From an uncultured Pseudomonadota bacterium (GTDB taxonomy: Bacteria; SAR324; NAC60-12), in NCBI GenBank assembly GCA_913056375.1, contig CAJXNF010000105.1:1-8287 (forward strand): a stretch of DNA of 8,287 bases, written 5' to 3'. Position numbers and translations under genes: made by a program. Each line of letters begins with the position of its first letter. The first letter of the stretch is position 1. The notes beneath the pieces were generated by a model that was given only the letters and a program-made list of their open reading frames with translations, searched no databases and had not been told where the DNA came from. Below, in pieces: positions 5,360 to 8,287 of the stretch.

Positions 5360-5848
5360 TCAAGTTTTATTGGTACCGCGAGCCATCACCAGTTTCCCAG
5401 AGCGGACCATTTCCTTAAGACCAATAGTGTTGAAGAGTTTTTCCATCGCATCGATCTTCGAGGAAGACCCCGTAGATTCCACAATTAAAGATTGATCCGT
5501 AATATCTACAATTTTGGCCCTAAATACATCAACGATCTGTAAGACCTCCGATCGCTTCTCCGGACCAATCAACAATTTAAAGATGGCTAATTCTCGTTCA
5601 ACGGATTGCTTAGGATCGTGATGACTGGCGTGAACAACATCTACGAGCTTATTTAACTGGCGTAGAATCTGATCAAGTGTTTCAGGACCACCCTGAACAA
5701 CCACTGTTATTCGAGAGAACTGATGATCTACAGCTGGTGAGACTACCAGAGAATCAATGTTATACCCTCTTCTCGCAAAAGTTTGCGAGAGGCGCATCAA
5801 AACACCTGGTTTGTTATTGACGTAAATACTAATCGTAAATTCTTCCAT
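5360..5848 (-). CDS. ilvN: Acetolactate synthase small (regulatory) subunit
   Basis: This subunit activates the IlvB catalytic subunit and confers feedback inhibition, usually by valine. At 162 residues it has the IlvH/IlvN single-ACT size. The N-terminal ACT domain (about 4-78) contains NNKPGVLMRLSQTFARRGYN (11-30) followed by IDSLVVS, the effector-binding signature. The C-terminal domain (about 83-157) contains VERELAIFKL (83-92) and ends GLKEMVRSGKLVMARG (143-158). The effector-site residues Asn11 and Gly15 are present, so valine control is likely. It could equally be named ilvH. It lies 90 nt downstream of ilvB, an unusually wide gap in which I see no good promoter, and is followed after 1 nt by ldcA. 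Confidence 0.96.
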   Translation of the reverse strand: MEEFTISIYVNNKPGVLMRLSQTFARRGYNIDSLVVSPAVDHQFSRITVVVQGGPETLDQILRQLNKLVDVVHASHHDPKQSVERELAIFKLLIGPEKRSEVLQIVDVFRAKIVDITDQSLIVESTGSSSKIDAMEKLFNTIGLKEMVRSGKLVMARGTNKT

Positions 5849-5938
5849 TGCTTTTCTTCAAAGAGAGGCTGCGTTCAATCTAAAAATTTTGATCGCTAGT
5901 GTGTTTTCAGTACAAATAACGCAAATTCCAAATACCTC

Positions 5939-7645
5939 TCAGGTACTTCCTACAGGCTTTTCAAGTTTGCGGTCCTTCGGCTTCTCAATGAGCATGTCCT
6001 TCACGGCTGCTCCTGCTGGTATCATCGGGAAGACATTGTCTTCTTTTACAACCTCAGCGTGGATAATGCAGGGCCCATCGTTGTAGGCAAGTGCCTTTTT
6101 TAATACCTTGGTGACATCTCCAGCACGTCGAATTCTAAATCCTTTCACACCATAGGCTTCACCGAGTTTGACAAAGTCTGGATTTCCCTCCAGATCGCAA
6201 CCACTCAGCCGCTGGTCAAAGAATAGTTCCTGCCATTGACGAATCATTCCCAGATAGCGATTATCAATGATTAAAATTTTGATCGGTACTCTCTGGAGAG
6301 CCGCTGTAGAAAGCTCTGCCAGTGTCATTTGGAAGCCACCATCCCCTACGACAGCTACTACCAAATCATTGGGACACCCCAACTGAGCACCAATCGCCGC
6401 TGGGAATCCATAACCCATTGTCCCAGCACCTCCGCTGGAAAGCCATTGTCGTTCACGCGAGCTTTTGCAGAACTGGGCTGCCCACATCTGGTGCTGACCA
6501 ACATCAGTGCTGATGATGCCTCTGGATTCAGAGAGTCGATCCAACTCATCCAAAACATATTGTGCTCGTAATCCACCACGCTTGGGGTATTTAAGCGGAT
6601 ACTTCTTTTTCCATGAAGCAACCGATTTCAGCCAGGGGCCTGAATCTAATTTGTGAACATGTGGAATCAACTCCTGCAATACCAAGCGGGCATCTCCGTT
6701 GATGGACACATCGGGCTGAATAATTTTGCCGAATTCTGCGGGATCAATATCAATATGAATCTTGCTCGCAGTTGGGCAGAATTCACTGACTTTCCCAGTA
6801 ATACGATCATCCCAGCGAGCTCCAATGGCCATAATCATGTCACAGCCAACAACCGCCTTATTTGCGTAAGCGGTTCCATGCATCCCAAGCATACCGACAG
6901 ACAATTCATGAGTTTCGGGGAAGGCCCCTTTCCCCAATAGAGTGGTCGTCACAGGTGCTTGAAGCTTTTCTGCCAATTCCAGAACTTCTTTAGATGCGCC
7001 CGACCCCACAGCACCAGCCCCCACGTATAGAAGTGGACGTCTGGATTCCATGATAATATCTGCAGCTCGAACGATATCGTCTGCGTTGCCTTTCATCGGG
7101 ACTTCATATCCAGGCAGATCCGTATTTTCTGGAAAATTCGCCGTGCATTCTGCTGAGACAACATCTTTTGGTAAATCAATCAGTACCGGACCGGGTCGAC
7201 CAGTAGTTGCCAGGTGGAAAGCTTCCTTCATGACTTTCGGAAGGTCATTGGCATCCTTCACAAGATAACTGTGCTTCACAACAGGCATTGTCACACCGAA
7301 GATGTCAGCTTCCTGAAAAGCATCCTTTCCCAAGTTAGGTGTGATCGTCTGACCGGTCAACACGATGAGCGGGATGGAGTCCATCTGTGCAGTTAAGAGT
7401 CCGGTCACGGTGTTGGTGGCCCCAGGGCCTGAGGTGACGAGTACGACCCCTGGCTTCCCCGTAGCCCGAGCATATCCATCAGCCATGTGGGTCCCCCCTT
7501 GTTCGTGGCGCACCAAGACCAGTTCTAGCTCAGGAGCATCTAGCAAAGCATCAAAAATTGGCATACATGCACCGCCTGGATAGCCAAATATATATTTGAC
7601 TCCCTCTCTTTTCAGAGCCTCTACAACAACTTGGGCACCATTCAT
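5939..7645 (-). CDS. ilvB: Acetolactate synthase large (catalytic) subunit
   Basis: This ThDP- and FAD-dependent enzyme condenses pyruvate with pyruvate or 2-ketobutyrate, the first common step to valine, leucine and isoleucine. The 568-residue protein is full length. Visible elements: GYPGGACMPIFDAL (21-34); VRHEQGGTHMADGYARATG (45-63) with catalytic Glu48; TSGPGATN (71-78); GRPGPVLIDLPKD (149-161); the central FAD domain (about 190-325) with GMLGMHGTAYAN (251-262); and the ThDP/Mg site from GDG (434-436) to Asn462, then YLGMIRQWQELFF (464-476). The anabolic form is indicated by the RQWQ motif and the adjacent regulatory subunit. The start is fixed by AGGAG at 7652-7656, 6 nt before ATG, and by an in-frame TAG further upstream. 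It is the first gene of the minus-strand operon. Confidence 0.97.
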   Translation of the reverse strand: MNGAQVVVEALKREGVKYIFGYPGGACMPIFDALLDAPELELVLVRHEQGGTHMADGYARATGKPGVVLVTSGPGATNTVTGLLTAQMDSIPLIVLTGQTITPNLGKDAFQEADIFGVTMPVVKHSYLVKDANDLPKVMKEAFHLATTGRPGPVLIDLPKDVVSAECTANFPENTDLPGYEVPMKGNADDIVRAADIIMESRRPLLYVGAGAVGSGASKEVLELAEKLQAPVTTTLLGKGAFPETHELSVGMLGMHGTAYANKAVVGCDMIMAIGARWDDRITGKVSEFCPTASKIHIDIDPAEFGKIIQPDVSINGDARLVLQELIPHVHKLDSGPWLKSVASWKKKYPLKYPKRGGLRAQYVLDELDRLSESRGIISTDVGQHQMWAAQFCKSSRERQWLSSGGAGTMGYGFPAAIGAQLGCPNDLVVAVVGDGGFQMTLAELSTAALQRVPIKILIIDNRYLGMIRQWQELFFDQRLSGCDLEGNPDFVKLGEAYGVKGFRIRRAGDVTKVLKKALAYNDGPCIIHAEVVKEDNVFPMIPAGAAVKDMLIEKPKDRKLEKPVGST

Positions 7646-8016
7646 TACGAACTCCTATGATTTAACAATTGCAATTTAGCTTCTCAAATTAGTGAATTCC
7701 TTGCAGGAGTACAAGCCAAAAGCCTACATTTATAAATTTTTCAGGCTTGTAGAGTTCTTAGATGATTTACATGACAATATTCACATAAATTTTTCGACTT
7801 CAGCTAAACTTTTGATCGACAGACGGCTAACTTTTTCTATTATTTACTGAATGTTTATTTTTTGAATACACAATATCTGATGAATCTTTCTCTGCTCAAT
7901 AAATCAAACACACCCCACTTATTTGTCTTCAGAGATCTTTTCACCCTATCGAGACCGTGATAACCTTTGATTCAAACAAATTTAAAGCTACTGAACTTCC
8001 ACCTAACCATTTGCAA
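7646..8016. promoter_or_regulatory. AT-rich divergent control region between ilvB and the Fur-family gene
   Basis: No gene is recognised in these 371 bases. For the rightward gene, TTGATC (7812-7817) and TATTAT (7838-7843) are -35- and -10-like, but the 20-nt spacer is too long for confidence. For ilvB I see no convincing promoter hexamers. No leader peptide rich in Ile, Leu or Val is present; the only ATGs on the ilvB strand are each followed at once by a stop codon. No clear Fur box is seen. The ilvB leader dyad is listed separately. Confidence 0.5.
7710..7751 (-). promoter_or_regulatory. Inverted repeat in the ilvB leader with competing pairings
   Basis: TACAAGCC and GGCTTGTA form a perfect 8-bp dyad (7744-7751 and 7710-7717) around a 26-nt AT-rich centre that holds the palindrome ATTTATAAAT (7728-7737). 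The same left arm can instead pair as AAGCCT with AGGCTT (7743-7748 with 7720-7725), or as CTACA with TGTAG (7748-7752 with 7725-7729). It lies about 65-106 nt before the ilvB start. It could be a protein operator or an attenuator-like RNA switch; no known riboswitch or T-box signature is recognised. Confidence 0.4.
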
Positions 8017-8287
8017 ATGGCATTGACTCCCGCTGAAAAACTACTGAAAGAAGTCAATCTCAGCCTAACTCGCCAAAGAGTGGCCGTTCTTGAACTCTTT
8101 TTAAAAGAAGAACATCCGATGACACCTCATGAGGTGCGGGAAATACTCGAGGAGCAGGAACACGTAGACCAGGTGACCATTTATCGAGTGCTGGAAGCAC
8201 TAGCTAGAACACGACTACTGACTCAGGTTCCTTCCACGGATCGGAACAGCTACTATTGTCTGTCAGAGCGGCTACAGGGCCTTCATG
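8017..8287 (+). CDS. Fur-family metal-responsive transcriptional regulator, 3' end outside window
   Basis: Ninety residues are visible before the right edge, covering the winged-helix DNA-binding domain of the Fur/Zur/PerR family. Family marks are LTRQRVAVLELF (17-28), MTPHEVREIL (35-44), VDQVTIYRVLEALAR (50-64) with the TxYRxL recognition helix, and LLTQVPSTDRNSYYCL (67-82) as the wing. The metal-binding and dimerisation half, with its His and Cys ligands, is missing, so Fur, Zur, PerR and Mur cannot be told apart; His90 may be the first ligand. The chosen ATG gives the usual short N-terminus but has no Shine-Dalgarno. In-frame alternatives are TTG at 8011 and GTG at 7957, the latter adding 20 residues. 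It is divergent from ilvB and not an obvious part of that pathway. Confidence 0.9.
   Translation, partial: MALTPAEKLLKEVNLSLTRQRVAVLELFLKEEHPMTPHEVREILEEQEHVDQVTIYRVLEALARTRLLTQVPSTDRNSYYCLSERLQGLH

Noticed and set aside
5301..5495. Plus-strand frame across the ilvN-ldcA junction
   Set aside because: Both antisense genes are clear family members, and this frame has no recognisable content.
6653..6940. 95-codon plus-strand frame inside ilvB
   Set aside because: It lies wholly antisense to the conserved FAD domain of ilvB and has no independent support.
7964..7985. Fur box near the Fur-family start
   Set aside because: Only scattered matches to the GATAAT-based consensus; no dyad of the expected quality.
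7957..8016. Longer Fur-family start at GTG 7957
   Set aside because: It would add 20 residues not typical of the family's N-terminus and has no better ribosome site; ATG 8017 is preferred but not proven.

Overview
The window looks like a chromosomal segment of a Gram-negative bacterium of moderate GC content. It carries an export-signal substrate-binding protein, an LD-carboxypeptidase of the murein-recycling type, a two-subunit acetolactate synthase and a Fur-family regulator. A free-living, possibly marine, proteobacterial lineage would fit, but nothing here fixes the taxon. I see no tRNA or rRNA gene, CRISPR array, transposase or phage gene.

Layout. Positions 1-1668 (minus): a periplasmic substrate-binding protein closely resembling the glycerol ABC transporter protein GlpV; it runs off the left edge and has its own strong Shine-Dalgarno site and a good promoter. 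Positions 1669-2510 hold only small elements: the glpV control region, a 56-codon minus-strand reading frame (perhaps the end of a frameshifted longer gene), a 61-codon plus-strand reading frame with a FliF-tail-like end, a dubious 28-codon hydrophobic frame, an 18-bp palindrome, and two copies of a roughly 40-bp hairpin repeat. Positions 2511-7645 (minus) are a compact run in transcription order ilvB, ilvN, ldcA-like peptidase, a 60-residue one-span membrane protein, and a long-form cystathionine gamma-synthase-like PLP enzyme. Positions 7646-8016 are an AT-rich divergent control region. From 8017 a Fur-family regulator is transcribed rightwards and runs off the edge.

How the genes fit together. 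IlvB and IlvN form acetolactate synthase, the committed step of branched-chain amino acid synthesis; ilvC, often next in such operons, is absent. ilvN and ldcA are 1 nt apart, and ldcA and the small membrane gene share an ATGA overlap, so they are probably co-transcribed and translationally coupled. The PLP enzyme follows 20 nt later and would add sulfur amino acid synthesis to the unit. The glpV gene is a separate unit for carbon uptake. The points most worth a second look are the two-part PLP enzyme, the small-gene region at 1934-2506 with its palindrome and repeats, and the alternative base pairings and start-stop codons in the ilvB leader.
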